Shown piece by piece: positions 35,185-44,407 of a stretch of 52,359 bases of DNA. The stretch is taken from NCBI RefSeq assembly GCF_018130145.1, contig NZ_JAFCMB010000031.1, positions 1 to 52,359 of the forward strand, given 5' to 3'. Source of the stretch: Bradyrhizobium sp. AUGA SZCCT0176. GTDB lineage: Bacteria > Pseudomonadota > Alphaproteobacteria > Rhizobiales > Xanthobacteraceae. The stretch's first letter is position 1; every line of letters starts with the position of its first letter. The notes under the pieces are model-generated. The model was given only the letters and a program-made list of their open reading frames with translations, made no database searches and was not told where the DNA came from. The position numbers and the translations under genes are program-made.

Positions 35185-35760
35185 ATGAATGGTATGTCCT
35201 TGATTCGACGACAGACTCTTGTGGCTGGGTTCAGGCTTCTGGCAGGCATAGCGCTGCTCCTGGTGATCTCGGCACCATGCCATGCGCAATGCGTCGCGCT
35301 GGCTGAGCGCGTCCCCCCGCCGGCCCTGCAGGCTTTCAGCACCTCACCCGGATCGCTGTTGCAACAGCTGCGTAACGACAAGGAAAAACTGGCGGGACGG
35401 CTCAGCGGATACCTGGTCACCGATCCGTCACTGCTGCCTGCCGTGGAAAAGCTGGTGAACCAATCATCGGACAAGGATCGCGTGGCAATCGGCTCAGGTC
35501 TTTACAGAGCGGAGTCACGCTGTCTCACGACCAAGCCTGAAGCGTCTCGGAAGATAAATGATTTCGTGCGCAAACTGGGAGACCGCGCGGTCTTGATCGG
35601 CTACGCGGCCGAGTCCGAACAGTTGGGCGCGGCGGCACCTGCTCAGGCTGCGAAGCCAGCCAATACCGGTTCCGGTCTGCTGACGGGTGAATGGAACACC
35701 GAGATATCAGATCCGTTTGCCAAGATACCGGTCCCGCTCAGCCAATCCCGCTACAATTGA
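35185..35760 (+). CDS. Small exported protein upstream of the Wzc kinase, paralogue of 33308
   Basis: A 191-residue protein with a clear signal peptide (LVAGFRLLAGIALLLVIS then APCHAQ, cleavage after AHA or nearby). The mature part has two cysteines with 76 residues between them, exactly as in the protein at 33308, and shares its landmarks PGSLLQQL, DPSLL and AIGSGL with PEALLSQF, RPETL and AIGAGL. It probably forms one disulfide in the periplasm. Its stop lies 8 nt before the Wzc start, so an accessory role in the export complex is likely. No named function is known to me. Confidence 0.82.
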   Translation: MNGMSLIRRQTLVAGFRLLAGIALLLVISAPCHAQCVALAERVPPPALQAFSTSPGSLLQQLRNDKEKLAGRLSGYLVTDPSLLPAVEKLVNQSSDKDRVAIGSGLYRAESRCLTTKPEASRKINDFVRKLGDRAVLIGYAAESEQLGAAAPAQAAKPANTGSGLLTGEWNTEISDPFAKIPVPLSQSRYN

Positions 35761-35768
35761 GCTTGCAG

Positions 35769-38021
35769 ATGTATCAACCCAGAGACCAGTTCCAGGCGCT
35801 CAAGAAGTACGGCATCGAGATTGGCACCACGACGCTGAGCGTCGAGCGTGCCATCGATATCGTGCGCCGGCAGTGGCCACTCATCGCCTCGGTCGTCGCC
35901 GGTACGTTGGCGCTTGTCGTCATCTATCTGCTGGTATCGACGCCGATGTATACGGCGAATGCCCGTATTCTGATGGATACGCGCCAGACCCAGGTCCTCG
36001 ACAAGGAAACCGCTATCAACAGCAACCTTATCGACACAGGATTCGTAGACAGCCAGGTCGAGATCATCGGCTCGGAGGACCTGATCCAGTCGATCGTGCG
36101 ACGGCTGCGCTTGACGGAGGACCCTGAATTCAACGGATCCGATCCCGGAATAGTGGCGATCATTATCGGTAAGACGCTTTCCCTGTTCGGGTCCGACGGG
36201 CCGCCCTCGAAGGAGAGGATCGAGCGCGCGGCCGTCGAGGCGGTGCAAAAAAACCTCAAGGTCGAACGCGTACTCACGACCTATGTTCTGTCCCTCAACT
36301 ACCGTTCCAAGGATGCGGACAAGGCCGCGCGAATCGCGAATGCGATCGCCGACGCCTACATCGTTGGCGCGCTCGAGGCGAAATACCAGTCAACCAAGCG
36401 GGCCGGCGAGTGGCTGCAACAGCGCAGCGCCGAACTGCGCGAACAGGCGACCGCGAGCGACCGCGCCGTCCAGACCTTCAAGACAGAGAACAACATCGTT
36501 GGCACCAGCCGCGGCTTGATGACCGAGCAGCAGCTATCGGACGTCAATACCCAGCTCATTCAGGCCCGCGCCGCCACTGCCGAAGCCAAGGCTCGTCTCG
36601 ACAGGATCGAGGCGATTTCGGACAAGGATCTGGCTCAGCCGACCGTCACCGACGCCCTCAACAATTCGGTCATCACCAGACTTCGCGCCCAATATCTCGA
36701 TCTGGCGGGCCAGTATGCCGATTGGTCGGCGCGCTACGGCAAGACCCATCAGGCATCGATCAATCTCAACAACCGCATGGAAGAGCTGCGCAAGGCGATC
36801 GCCGATGAGGTCCGCCGAATCGCCGACGCCTACCGAAGCGATTACGCCATCGCCAAGAGCCGTGAAGCCTCACTTGAGGAAAACATGAAAGGACTGGTCG
36901 CCCAGGCCGGCAACACCGGTCAGGCGCAGGTAAGGCTGCGTGATCTCGAAAGTGCCGCCGATACCTATCGCAACCTGTACAACAACTTCCTCGAGAAGCT
37001 TCAACACGCGACGCAAAACCAGAGCTTCCCGATCAGCGAAGCGCGCATCATCGGCACGGCGGTCAAGCCCGACAAGAAGAGCTCGCCAAAAACCCTGCTG
37101 GCGCTGGTCGGCGGCCTGGTCGGCGGGCTCTGCTTCGGATTCGGCGCGGCCTTCTCGAAAGAGCTGATGAGTGACGTGCTGCGGTCTCCCGGCGAGGTCG
37201 AGGACGAGCTCGGCGTGAAATGCCTCGGCGTGCTTCCCGATTTACATCCGCAGAAGCCGGCTGGGAAGAAGGCGCGCCTGCTGCTGCCGATCGATAGTTC
37301 GGCAGCGAAGGGCAGGGACGATTCCCTCTCCCACTATGTCGTCGACCACCCGTTTTCGCGCTACGCCGAAACCCTGCGGAACATCAAGGTTTCCATCGAC
37401 GTCGCCCGGCTGACCCGCGACGTCCGCGTGATCGGCATCGTCTCTTCGTTGCCGAAGGAGGGAAAGACCACGGTTGCCGCCAATTTTGGCCACCTGATCG
37501 CCCTGACCGGTCACCGTACCCTGCTGATCGATGGCGACCTGCACACCCGCTCGCTGACGCGCGAACTGGCACCGAACGCCAAGACCGGATTGCTTGAAGC
37601 GCTCAGGGATCCCCAGTCGCTGGGTCAGCACATCAAGCGCAGCAAGGAAACCGGGTTGGATTTCCTTCCGTCCTTCGTCGTCTCGCGCATGGTCAATTCG
37701 GCTGACGTGATGGCCTCCAAGGCGATGACGGATATGCTGGCGACGGTGCGCGACAATTACGACTACATCATCATCGATCTCGCGCCGGTGATGCCGGTGA
37801 CCGACGCAAAGGCGATCAGCCACCTCCTTGATGCGATGGTCTATGTCATCGAGTGGGGCCGGACGACGCGCAGCGCATTGCAGGAATCGCTGGCCAGCTC
37901 GGAGGCCATCCAAAAGAAACTTCTCGGGGCAGTTCTAAACCGGGCAAACCCCAAGATGCTCAAGCGTATCGAGGCCTATAAGGGCTCACACTACAATAGC
38001 TACTATGTCGAAGGCGCCTGA
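35769..38021 (+). CDS. Polysaccharide co-polymerase/tyrosine autokinase (Wzc/ExoP family)
   Basis: A 750-residue inner-membrane chain-length regulator fused to a BY-kinase. The Wzz domain begins after TM1 (PLIASVVAGTLALVVIYLLV, about 38-57) and a long coiled-coil periplasmic region follows to TM2 (LLALVGGLVGGLCFGFGAAF). The kinase has Walker A SSLPKEGKTT (560-568), Walker A' LLIDGDLHTR (Asp588, Asp590) and Walker B YIIIDLAP (Asp670). A C-terminal tyrosine cluster (Tyr737, 742, 745, 746) is the usual autophosphorylation site. ATG 35769 is preferred; the frame is open to 35691 inside the preceding gene. It should pair with the OPX lipoprotein at 8720. Confidence 0.95.
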   Translation: MYQPRDQFQALKKYGIEIGTTTLSVERAIDIVRRQWPLIASVVAGTLALVVIYLLVSTPMYTANARILMDTRQTQVLDKETAINSNLIDTGFVDSQVEIIGSEDLIQSIVRRLRLTEDPEFNGSDPGIVAIIIGKTLSLFGSDGPPSKERIERAAVEAVQKNLKVERVLTTYVLSLNYRSKDADKAARIANAIADAYIVGALEAKYQSTKRAGEWLQQRSAELREQATASDRAVQTFKTENNIVGTSRGLMTEQQLSDVNTQLIQARAATAEAKARLDRIEAISDKDLAQPTVTDALNNSVITRLRAQYLDLAGQYADWSARYGKTHQASINLNNRMEELRKAIADEVRRIADAYRSDYAIAKSREASLEENMKGLVAQAGNTGQAQVRLRDLESAADTYRNLYNNFLEKLQHATQNQSFPISEARIIGTAVKPDKKSSPKTLLALVGGLVGGLCFGFGAAFSKELMSDVLRSPGEVEDELGVKCLGVLPDLHPQKPAGKKARLLLPIDSSAAKGRDDSLSHYVVDHPFSRYAETLRNIKVSIDVARLTRDVRVIGIVSSLPKEGKTTVAANFGHLIALTGHRTLLIDGDLHTRSLTRELAPNAKTGLLEALRDPQSLGQHIKRSKETGLDFLPSFVVSRMVNSADVMASKAMTDMLATVRDNYDYIIIDLAPVMPVTDAKAISHLLDAMVYVIEWGRTTRSALQESLASSEAIQKKLLGAVLNRANPKMLKRIEAYKGSHYNSYYVEGA

Positions 38022-38808
38022 GGCGGCGCTGCCGTACCGGCCATCCCGCCGCCTCCATCGCCGGCTCATGCTGGGCGCCAATATCATTCTCGCCGCCGCC
38101 GCACTGGTTTGGGCGGCTCGGGTATTTCCCGACATTGGCGATCCCGCGGTTCCGCTCGTTGCCAGCCGCCTCGCGCGCGGCGAGAAGTACGACCCGGCCC
38201 TCCTGCGGGGAATGATTGCCGCGAACCTCCCGGCCGCCGAGCGGCAATGCAATTCGAAGACGCTGCGCGAGTTGCTGCTCCTGCAGATCGGACTAGCCGA
38301 TGAAACGGTGCGTAGCGCCAATCTGCTGCAGGCCGACACCGACACCGCCGGCGTCAACTCCCAGAGCAAGGCGGTGATTGCGTGCGCACCCACCGAATCC
38401 CTTGGCTGGCTCGGCATGTACTGGTCCAGTATCCGCCAGGAGGGGTTCGGACCACGCGCGGTGGCGCTTCTTGACCAGTCCTATCGCCAGGCGCCCCACG
38501 AGGCCTGGCTCCAGCTCATTCGAGCGCCATTGGCGCTGCGGAGCTTCAACGCCCTGCCACCCGTCCTGCAGGACGCGGTCGCACAGGATTTCGAAGACAT
38601 TTTTCAAGCCCGGCTATATCCAAGCGCAGCCATACTCTATCAAGGGGCAACCGCCACTGCCCAAACGAAACTGCTCGACCGAACCTGTGCCGCTGCGGAA
38701 ACCGAGCGACTGGTATTTCTTCATTTCGTGTCCGAGAGCGGATTGCAGATCCGCCACCGTTGCTATCCAGCAGGTCCCGCGCCAGCCGTCGATGTACGGC
38801 GACCGTGA
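38005..38808 (+). CDS. Conserved-looking membrane-anchored protein coupled to the Wzc gene
   Basis: A 267-residue protein whose ATG lies 17 bp inside the end of the kinase gene, so translation is likely coupled. The N-terminus is basic and leads into a single membrane segment (RRLMLGANIILAAAALVWAA). The periplasmic part has several cysteines, including ERQCNSK, VIACAPTE, DRTCAAAE and RHRCYPAG, which may form disulfides. I do not recognise a family. The tight linkage to Wzc suggests a helper in chain-length control or assembly. Confidence 0.8.
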   Translation: MSKAPEAALPYRPSRRLHRRLMLGANIILAAAALVWAARVFPDIGDPAVPLVASRLARGEKYDPALLRGMIAANLPAAERQCNSKTLRELLLLQIGLADETVRSANLLQADTDTAGVNSQSKAVIACAPTESLGWLGMYWSSIRQEGFGPRAVALLDQSYRQAPHEAWLQLIRAPLALRSFNALPPVLQDAVAQDFEDIFQARLYPSAAILYQGATATAQTKLLDRTCAAAETERLVFLHFVSESGLQIRHRCYPAGPAPAVDVRRP

Positions 38809-38821
38809 AAAGACGTACGGG

Positions 38822-39205
38822 CTACGGCTTTGCGGCCCCCCATGCGACGGGCGCGAAATCGTTCAGGCTTCGCTCATTGGACGACTGGCCCTTGAACATC
38901 AGCAGGCCGCCGCTTGTGGCGACGATGTCGCCAGCGCGTAAACTGTCATCCTCCAGAATTCTTTGGAATGATTCGCGGGCGACGTCCGCATCGGATGGCG
39001 TGGGCTGGGCAAAACTCCGCCCTTCACGCCTTCTTTCTTCGATACGCCGGCGGGCGGCCTCAATATCGGCAAGCCACTGCTCGCGAGACATTCTGGGCTC
39101 GCCGGGCTGTTCCGACTCCGACTCGACCTGCGCCATGACTTCAGGCGGAAAAACGCCACCAAAGACAAGTGCCGCAAACAGGACCCTGCATGATGCCAAC
39201 AGCAT
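38822..39205 (-). CDS. Small exported protein, 127 residues
   Basis: ATG 39205 has AGGA 7 nt upstream. The product begins MLLASCRVLFAALVFGGVFP, a signal peptide with probable cleavage after PEVMAQ. A charged helical region follows (SREQWLADIEAARRRIEERR), then a C-terminal part with GDIVATSGGLLMFKGQSS. No known family. It is convergent with the 38005 gene (13 bp apart) and lies 75 bp before the initiating transferase gene's stop, on the other side from its start. Confidence 0.7.
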   Translation of the reverse strand: MLLASCRVLFAALVFGGVFPPEVMAQVESESEQPGEPRMSREQWLADIEAARRRIEERRREGRSFAQPTPSDADVARESFQRILEDDSLRAGDIVATSGGLLMFKGQSSNERSLNDFAPVAWGAAKP

Positions 39206-39280
39206 CGGAAAATCCTAGACTAGGAGCCCCGAAAGGCAAAGTCCCGGGATCAGCCGAGCGCGGGACGCACCCCGTCCCGC

Positions 39281-40714
39281 TCAATAGGCTTCCTGATACA
39301 TCATGACCATCGCGGTCCGGATGATGATCCGCATATCCAGCCAAATGCTCCAGTTGCTGACGTACCAGACGTCATACTCGACGCGCTTTTCCATCAGGTC
39401 GATGGTCGGCGTTTCGCCGCGGAAGCCGTTGACCTGCGCCCAGCCCGTCAAGCCTGGCTTCATATGATGGCGATACACATAGTTGCTGATCACCTGGTCG
39501 TAATAATTGTCATGGGCCAGCGCATGCGGTCGCGGACCGACCAGCGACATTTCCCCGCGCAGCACGTTCCAGAGCTGCGGCAATTCATCGATGCTGGTCT
39601 TCCGGAGGAAGCGGCCAACCCGGGTCACCCGCCTGTCCTGCTTGGTCGCTTGGGTAACGGTGTGGCCGTTCTCCGCAACGCTCATGCTGCGAAATTTCCA
39701 GATCTCGAAAGGCTTTCCGTTGAAGCCGCGACGGGACTGCCGGAAGATGATGCTGCCCTCTGAATCGAGCTTGATCAAAACCGCTGAAATGATCAACAGA
39801 GGCGCCAGCATCAAAAGGGCAATCGAGGCGAGGCCGATGTCCAGACACCGCTTCTGCGCGCGTTCGAAGATCGATAGCGGCGGCCGCTGAATTTCGATCG
39901 CCATCGTTCCGCTGACGGGCATGAACGGCCGCGAAACCAGATCTGCGATCGGAAAATCAGGCAGCAGCCGAATCGGCTGCGGGACCTGGCGCAGCCGCTG
40001 ACTCAGCTTCTGAAGCATCGGCAGTTCGTTCCAGTCGATTGCCAGTAGAAACTCCTCGGCATTCGTCGTGCGCGACTGCCGAATGATGTTCAAAATCTCG
40101 GCGTCGAGGGCCGCGTCATCCTGCGTCGCGTTCAACACGAAATGACGCACGACGTCGAAGCCGTTCTTGCGCAAGTCCTTGAAGCGGTTCGAAGTAAAAT
40201 CGAGCGGTTTCAGGCTGAGCAGCACGACCCTGCGGTCAATCAAATGACCCTTTGCCAGCGAAGACGCCAGGCCGATGCGCCAGGCCGCCCGGTGCGCGCC
40301 CAGGCTGACAAGCCCGGTAATCGCGAACACGATGGTCGTACCGCGCGAAAGGCTCGTGGTCGATTTCAGAAGAAAGGCGATGAGAGCCAGAATCGCCAGC
40401 GACATCATCCAGACGAAAACAACCTTCCGCGCCTGCCACATTCCGTTGAACAGACGATGGCTGTCGTAGACGCGCTGGAAAAACGCTATTGCGACGAACG
40501 CAACACCGACGATCAGGCCCGCACCAATCGGAACTTCCTGATCGGCCGGCGTTCCCATGAACTGGCGATAGACGACACCCGCCACCAGATAGCTCACCAG
40601 GATCAGCAGAAAGTCGCCACTGATGAGAAAAATCTGGAAAGGGCGCTGCAGGGACGCGCCACGACTTGCAATCGTCGCAGAGACGTCTTCGGTACCATAT
40701 GTTGTTGCAGACAT
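39281..40714 (-). CDS. Undecaprenyl-phosphate sugar-1-phosphate transferase (WcaJ/ExoY type)
   Basis: The initiating enzyme of the pathway, 477 residues. The N-terminal half has four or five transmembrane helices (FLLILVSYLVAGVVYRQF and others) and a CoA-binding-like domain. The C-terminal bacterial sugar transferase domain starts KRCLDIGLASIALLMLAPLL and contains SIIFRQSRRGFNGKPFEIWK, KTSIDELPQLWNVLRGEMSL and GPRPHAL, the usual catalytic signature. It moves hexose-1-phosphate, probably glucose-1-phosphate, to undecaprenyl phosphate at the inner membrane. GAGGG lies 6 nt upstream of ATG 40714. About 375 bp separate it from GalE. Confidence 0.93.
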   Translation of the reverse strand: MSATTYGTEDVSATIASRGASLQRPFQIFLISGDFLLILVSYLVAGVVYRQFMGTPADQEVPIGAGLIVGVAFVAIAFFQRVYDSHRLFNGMWQARKVVFVWMMSLAILALIAFLLKSTTSLSRGTTIVFAITGLVSLGAHRAAWRIGLASSLAKGHLIDRRVVLLSLKPLDFTSNRFKDLRKNGFDVVRHFVLNATQDDAALDAEILNIIRQSRTTNAEEFLLAIDWNELPMLQKLSQRLRQVPQPIRLLPDFPIADLVSRPFMPVSGTMAIEIQRPPLSIFERAQKRCLDIGLASIALLMLAPLLIISAVLIKLDSEGSIIFRQSRRGFNGKPFEIWKFRSMSVAENGHTVTQATKQDRRVTRVGRFLRKTSIDELPQLWNVLRGEMSLVGPRPHALAHDNYYDQVISNYVYRHHMKPGLTGWAQVNGFRGETPTIDLMEKRVEYDVWYVSNWSIWLDMRIIIRTAMVMMYQEAY

Positions 40715-41089
40715 CTCAGGCCCTCGTCACTTCCATCACTGCAACCGCCGACATCGCTGCAACCGCCGAGGTGTTGATTTAAATAATCGGAGGGCAACGA
40801 GCGATGCCGAATTAATCTCGCGGAAAGATCTTCGACGACCGCTTTGAGAGAGTGCTAACCAATCGAAGCGAGAGTGTGGCACCGCACCCAAAAAATCAAA
40901 TGTATTTTTGCATTGCGTCAATGCGGCAATTAAATGATCAGTCCGTGCTATTTAAATATTCAATATGCGCGCCACATGCGCAATGGACCATCAAAAACAG
41001 GGCAATTTTTTCCCACCGCGCCATAATTCCGGTGTCGCGTCATAATCCTGATAATTATGTGGCGCCGGTGCAGCACGCCCTTCGTGCGC
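40715..41089. promoter_or_regulatory. Promoter region of the initiating transferase, AT-rich
   Basis: 375 bp without a gene. It contains an 18-bp-spaced direct repeat ctgcaaccgccga (40739-40751 and 40757-40769), TTTAAAT boxes near 40783 and 40952-40957, and a palindrome GCATTG-cgt-CAATGC at 40910-40924 that could be an operator. Transcription of the initiating gene (minus) should begin here. Confidence 0.45.
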
Positions 41090-42103
41090 TTATCGAGATC
41101 GCGTTTCGGCATCAATGCGGGGGTGGGCCGATTGATGCCAGGCCCACGAGGACCTCACAACCGTTGCCAGATCCGAGCAAGCGGGACGAAAATCGAGATC
41201 AGCGCGAGCTGCCGACGGATCGGCGACCAGAATCGGCGGATCACCGGGCCGACGCGGCCTTGTCACCAGTGGAACGTTAAGGCCTGTTTCGCGCTCGATG
41301 GCCGCCAGCACCTGACGCACCGAGAATCCAGAACCCGTACCAAGATTGTAGCGACCGCCCGGAGAGCCCTTCAGCAGGGCATCGAGGGCACGAACATGCG
41401 CTGCAGCCAGATCCACCACGTGAATGTAGTCGCGTATCGCCGTACCGTCCGGGGTCTCATAATCATCCCCGAAAATCGCAAAGTCGCTGACATGACCTTG
41501 CAGGGTCATCATCGCGCGCGGAATGAGATGGGTTTCCGGATCACGAAGTTCGCCGATCGATCCCGACAATTCCGCACCACAGGCGTTGAAATAGCGCAGA
41601 CAGAACGAATGCATGCCATAGGCGGAGCGATAATCCGCCAGGATTTGCTCGATCATCCATTTCGAGACGCCGTAAGGGTTCACGGCAACGCCGGCGGCGC
41701 CCTCACTGATCGGATCGCGACCCGCATTGCCGTAGACCGCTCCGGTACTCGAAAAGACCAGGCGGCGGCATTTCTGCTCGAGCATCGCTTTCAATAGCGA
41801 CAATGTTCCGCAAACATTGTTCAGATAATATTTCTGGGGCGCGGTGACGGATTCACCCACCTGGCTGAATGCAGCAAAATGCATCACGGCGACGACGTCG
41901 TGGGACGCGATCGCTTCGGCCACTCGCGCCGTGTCACTGACGTCGCCCTCGACAAAAGGACCCCACTTCACGAAGCTGCGGTGACCGGTCGACAGGTTAT
42001 CGAAGCATACCGGGACGTAGCCGGCCTCCGACAAAGCCTTGCAGCAGTGTGCGCCGATATAACCGGCTCCTCCGGTCACGAGAATGGCAGGGCCTTGGGA
42101 CAC
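41090..42103 (-). CDS. galE: UDP-glucose 4-epimerase
   Basis: SDR-type epimerase interconverting UDP-glucose and UDP-galactose, 337 residues. It opens MSQGPAILVTGGAGYIGAHC with the GxxGxxG motif. It continues with FDNLSTGHRSFVKWG, the catalytic YxxxK in VNPYGVSKWMIEQ, and SFCLRYFNACGAE, which are classical GalE landmarks. GTG 42103 is preferred because GGAG lies 6 nt upstream; GTG 42115 would add four residues. It follows Ugd on the same strand with a 76-bp gap and would supply UDP-Gal for the EPS. Confidence 0.94.
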   Translation of the reverse strand: MSQGPAILVTGGAGYIGAHCCKALSEAGYVPVCFDNLSTGHRSFVKWGPFVEGDVSDTARVAEAIASHDVVAVMHFAAFSQVGESVTAPQKYYLNNVCGTLSLLKAMLEQKCRRLVFSSTGAVYGNAGRDPISEGAAGVAVNPYGVSKWMIEQILADYRSAYGMHSFCLRYFNACGAELSGSIGELRDPETHLIPRAMMTLQGHVSDFAIFGDDYETPDGTAIRDYIHVVDLAAAHVRALDALLKGSPGGRYNLGTGSGFSVRQVLAAIERETGLNVPLVTRPRRPGDPPILVADPSAARADLDFRPACSDLATVVRSSWAWHQSAHPRIDAETRSR

Positions 42104-42179
42104 GGGTTTCTCCACGAAAGCAGTACTTGGATTGAGAAGCGGTAGTTGCCTTCAGGCTGACGTTGGTATCGCGTTCACG

Positions 42180-43499
42180 CTAGCCCGCTGCTTTCGTTTG
42201 GCGCCCGACGCTTTGGTACAGGAATCCCCTGCCGGTCAGATCGTCCGGATTGTATACGTTTCGCAGATCGATCACGACCGGAGCCGCCATCTCCTGCTTT
42301 AGCCGATCAAGATCGAGGGCTCGAAATTGCTCCCACTCGGTCACGATGACCAATGCGTCGGCGCCCTCGGCGCAGCTGTAGGCGTTTTCGTGATACTCGA
42401 TGTCAGGCATCTCCAATCGGGCCTGTTCCATGCCCACCGGATCGAACGCCCGAACCGTCGCGCCCAAGTCGCGGAGCGCCGTAATCAGCGGTATCGAGGG
42501 GGCCTCTCTCATGTCGTCGGTATTGGGCTTGAAGGTCAAGCCGAGGACAGCAACTGTTTTTCCGCGAAGGTTGCCACCGAATGGCGCGGCCACTTTGCGG
42601 GCCATGGCGCGCTTGCGGGTGTCGTTGACCGAATTCACCGCTTCCAGAATCCGCAAGGGGACGTCGTAGTCCTGCGCAGTCTTGATCAGCGCACGGGTGT
42701 CCTTGGGAAAACACGAGCCACCGTAACCAGGACCGGCATGAAGGAATTTCGATCCGATGCGATTGTCCAAGCCTATGCCGCGGGCAATCTCCTGAACGTC
42801 CGCGCCGACCTTTTCCGCCAGATCGGCGATTTCGTTGATGAAGGTGATCTTGGTAGCCAGAAATGCATTGGCCGCATACTTGATGAGTTCGGCGGTACGA
42901 CGCCCGGTGTACATGATCGGCGCCTGATTCAGATAAAGCGGCCGGTATATCTCGCCGATCACCTTGCGCGCGCGCGGATCTTCGGTGCCCACGACGATGC
43001 GGTCCGGATGCTTGAAGTCCCGCACGGCCGCGCCTTCGCGCAGAAACTCCGGGTTCGACGCGACGGCGACATCGGCAGAAGGATTCACCTGCTCGATGAT
43101 TCGCTCGACCTCATCGCCTGTGCCCACCGGGACGGTCGATTTCGTGACGATGACGGTAAAACCCTGGACGGATTTCGCAATTTCTCGCGACGCCGCATAA
43201 ACATAGCTGAGATCCGCGTGACCATCGCCGCGCCGCGACGGCGTGCCGACCGCGATAAAGACAACGTCGGCTTCGCCTACCGGTCCCGCAAGGTCGGTCG
43301 TGAAGACGAGGCGGCCTTCGCGCGCGTTGGTTTGGACAACGCGGTCAAGATCGGGCTCGAATATCGGAATTTCGCCGCGCTGTAGCGACGCGATCTTGGC
43401 CTCGTCCTTGTCCACGCAAGTGACGTGGTGCCCAAAGTCGGCGAAACAGGCACCCGAAACCAATCCAACGTATCCCGTTCCCACAACAACAACGCGCAT
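42180..43499 (-). CDS. ugd: UDP-glucose 6-dehydrogenase
   Basis: A 439-residue enzyme that oxidises UDP-glucose to UDP-glucuronate with two NAD. The N-terminal Rossmann motif is VVVVGTGYVGLVSGACFADF. FIAVGTPSRRGDGHADLSYV follows, and the catalytic cysteine is in GPGYGGSCFPKDTRAL. The C-terminal UDP-binding domain includes VAVLGLTFKPNTDDMREAPS. The length is normal. It provides the substrate of the epimerase at 350 and, directly, glucuronate for the polymer. Confidence 0.95.
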   Translation of the reverse strand: MRVVVVGTGYVGLVSGACFADFGHHVTCVDKDEAKIASLQRGEIPIFEPDLDRVVQTNAREGRLVFTTDLAGPVGEADVVFIAVGTPSRRGDGHADLSYVYAASREIAKSVQGFTVIVTKSTVPVGTGDEVERIIEQVNPSADVAVASNPEFLREGAAVRDFKHPDRIVVGTEDPRARKVIGEIYRPLYLNQAPIMYTGRRTAELIKYAANAFLATKITFINEIADLAEKVGADVQEIARGIGLDNRIGSKFLHAGPGYGGSCFPKDTRALIKTAQDYDVPLRILEAVNSVNDTRKRAMARKVAAPFGGNLRGKTVAVLGLTFKPNTDDMREAPSIPLITALRDLGATVRAFDPVGMEQARLEMPDIEYHENAYSCAEGADALVIVTEWEQFRALDLDRLKQEMAAPVVIDLRNVYNPDDLTGRGFLYQSVGRQTKAAG

Positions 43500-43880
43500 G
43501 AGCTGAGCACTTTCTTTTTCCGGTATTTAATTCCCGACAGCGAAGGCTTTAAATTAACCATGGAAGCGGGTCAAACCTACCCCTTCGATTAAGGAGGCAG
43601 CCCGATTTCCCAGCGCTCGGCGCAAAATCCGGGATTGTCCTGCAAACGCAGCACTCACACGAAACAAAAGGTCTGGAAGCAAGGGACGCCGGAAATTAAA
43701 TGCGCAATGTTGATCGGTTCAACGCGATCCAGAAAATTTACCGCGCTGAGCGCCCGTCGGCGAGCATCTCCCCGGCAACCGGCCTGGCATCAGAATTTCA
43801 AGCAATTTCAATGGCTAAATTAAGCCAATTTTAGGGAGGCCAGCGTTAGGAAACACAGTAGTTTGTATGGAGTAGGTGGT
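43500..43880. promoter_or_regulatory. Divergent intergenic region upstream of ugd and a small membrane protein
   Basis: 381 bp. It contains TATTTAATTC near 43525-43534, GCTTTAAATTAACC near 43547-43560, gaaattaaatgcgc near 43691-43704, and a short palindrome ggctaaattaagcc around 43811-43824. No supportable gene was seen; a 62-codon open frame at 43635 has no ribosome site. Confidence 0.4.
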
Positions 43881-44165
43881 GTGACCACACTGGCCATTTG
43901 CAGTACCTTGATTGGATTGGTTCTTGGAATTCGCTTCCGGTTTCTGATTCTGGTGCCCATTCTTTTCGTTGGATCGGTTTCACTGGCGGCGATTTCGATG
44001 ACACAGGGCCAGACCCTGCTCCAGGCAATTTCAGCGATAGTGGTTTTCGCAGCGCTTCTCCAGGTTGGATACGCATGCACAGCGCTGTTGAAGTCCTTCG
44101 CAAGGGCTCCCCGTGCCGACAGGACGGTGCCCCATGCCGGCGTCGTCGTTGTCCGGAAGTCCTGA
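43881..44165 (+). CDS. Small multi-pass membrane protein, 94 residues
   Basis: GTG 43881 with GGAG 8 nt upstream is preferred over TTG 43863. The product has three hydrophobic stretches: TTLAICSTLIGLVLGI, FLILVPILFVGSVSLAAISM and AISAIVVFAALLQVGYAC. A basic tail ends VVVVRKS. No function is known. It begins the gene-poor tract right of the polysaccharide genes. Confidence 0.65.
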   Translation: MTTLAICSTLIGLVLGIRFRFLILVPILFVGSVSLAAISMTQGQTLLQAISAIVVFAALLQVGYACTALLKSFARAPRADRTVPHAGVVVVRKS

Positions 44166-44316
44166 TCCTCGATAAGGGGCGATTGCAAGTCCACCACAGG
44201 ACGCACGTCAGCCAGCCTGTCCCTGCGGCCTGATCCGGCCGCGCCAGTGAGCAACGCCGTTGCGGCTTGCCGTCGAACACCCGGGACTCGCCCGGCGTCC
44301 TGCCAAACCTGTATCA

Positions 44317-44335
44317 GGATGATATATATTCATCC
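44317..44335. promoter_or_regulatory. Short palindrome upstream of the metallophosphatase gene
   Basis: GGATGA (44317-44322), an AT-only spacer tatatat, and TCATCC (44330-44335), about 73 bp upstream of ATG 44408. The arrangement looks like an operator around a promoter element, but no factor can be named. Confidence 0.4.
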
Positions 44336-44407
44336 CAGGCGATTAATGCCAAGGTGAGGATTCGCGCGGCCTCGAGCCCGGGACGCCTTTGAGAGTATAT
44401 TATCCCG

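Noticed and set aside
42327..43385. 352-codon plus-strand frame opposite ugd
   Set aside because: Antisense to a textbook UDP-glucose dehydrogenase; no ribosome site.
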